Below, one piece after another: positions 5,385-5,425 of a stretch of 5,425 nucleotides of DNA. The position numbers and the translations under genes are program-made. The notes below the pieces were generated by a model, which saw only the letters and a program-made list of their open reading frames with translations, made no database searches and was not told where the DNA came from. The DNA lies in contig JAUVKE010000187.1 of NCBI GenBank assembly GCA_030592105.1, positions 1 to 5,425 of the forward strand. The letters are read 5' to 3'. The stretch's first letter is position 1. Every line of letters begins with the position of its first letter. The DNA comes from Desulfobacteraceae bacterium (lineage in GTDB: Bacteria; Desulfobacterota; Desulfobacteria; Desulfobacterales; BuS5).

Positions 5385-5405
5385 TTATATAATAAGGGCG
5401 ACCAC
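5385..5405. repeat. 21-bp direct repeat, right copy
   Basis: This is identical to 5249-5269. Its last bases form the left arm of the GGGCGACC/GGTCGCCC hairpin (5396-5416), so this copy retains the native context and the left copy has lost its hairpin partner to the inserted 115 bp. Confidence 0.85.
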
Positions 5406-5425
5406 AAGGGTCGCCCCTACTAAAA

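Larger units (their letters stand above)
5153..5422. repeat. Composite repeat with TAGTAGGGGCGA inverted ends
   Basis: TAGTAGGGGCGA (5153-5164) is repeated inverted as TCGCCCCTACTA (5411-5422), enclosing 270 bp with no gene. Hairpins inside include GGGCGAA/TTCGCCC (5159-5165, 5173-5179), ATTACA/TGTAAT (5216-5221, 5229-5234), TGCCC/GGGCA (5365-5369, 5374-5378) and GGGCGACC/GGTCGCCC (5396-5403, 5409-5416). GTAGGGGCGA-type palindromes are known dispersed intergenic repeats in many bacteria. This copy looks enlarged by a secondary insertion between two 21-bp direct repeats (5249-5269 and 5385-5405). The outer element may continue past the window. Confidence 0.65.

Overview
The window is AT-rich (estimated by eye at a little under 40% GC) and looks like a chromosomal piece from an anaerobic Desulfobacterota organism, most likely a Desulfobacteraceae-type sulfate reducer. 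That placement is inference. It rests on the Mrp/NBP35 sequence style, an exported GlcG/HbpS-type protein, a lysine-rich conserved unknown, and intergenic DNA crowded with small palindromic repeats. No marker gene settles it.

Layout. Positions 1-339 (minus) hold the N-terminal third of an Mrp/NBP35 (ApbC) Fe-S carrier ATPase that runs off the window. Positions 512-1270 (minus) encode a secreted GlcG/HbpS-family haem-binding-type protein. A divergent gap follows, then an unknown soluble lysine-rich protein on plus (1582-2109). A convergent gap (2110-2323) carries a roughly 110-bp palindromic element that may act as a terminator. Positions 2324-2986 (minus) encode a glyoxalase-II-like metallo-beta-lactamase-fold hydrolase. 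A 578-bp gene-free stretch (2987-3564) is full of repeats. A plus-strand pair follows: a TPR-like lipoprotein/alpha-beta-hydrolase fusion with a frameshift in a nine-T run (3565-4648), and 20 bp later a YjbQ/UPF0047 gene (4669-5055). The last 370 bp are a nest of repeats.

The strongest observation is in the repeats. A 72-bp sequence is present twice without a mismatch (3263-3334 and 5270-5341). The first copy is interrupted by a 139-bp foldback element (3335-3473) with CAGTAGTGTCCGG inverted ends and a 9-bp direct duplication, ATTAACCGC. The second copy has a single ATTAACCGC with matching flanks on both sides. It is therefore an internal empty-site control for a MITE insertion. The second copy also starts exactly at the end of a 21-bp direct repeat, inside a larger element bounded by TAGTAGGGGCGA inverted ends, so insertions appear nested.

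The genes do not form one pathway. Mrp (Fe-S assembly), the HbpS-like protein, the thiol-ester-type hydrolase and YjbQ are housekeeping or accessory functions. Only the lipoprotein hydrolase and yjbQ look like an operon. I see no defence system, CRISPR array, rRNA, tRNA or complete transposase.
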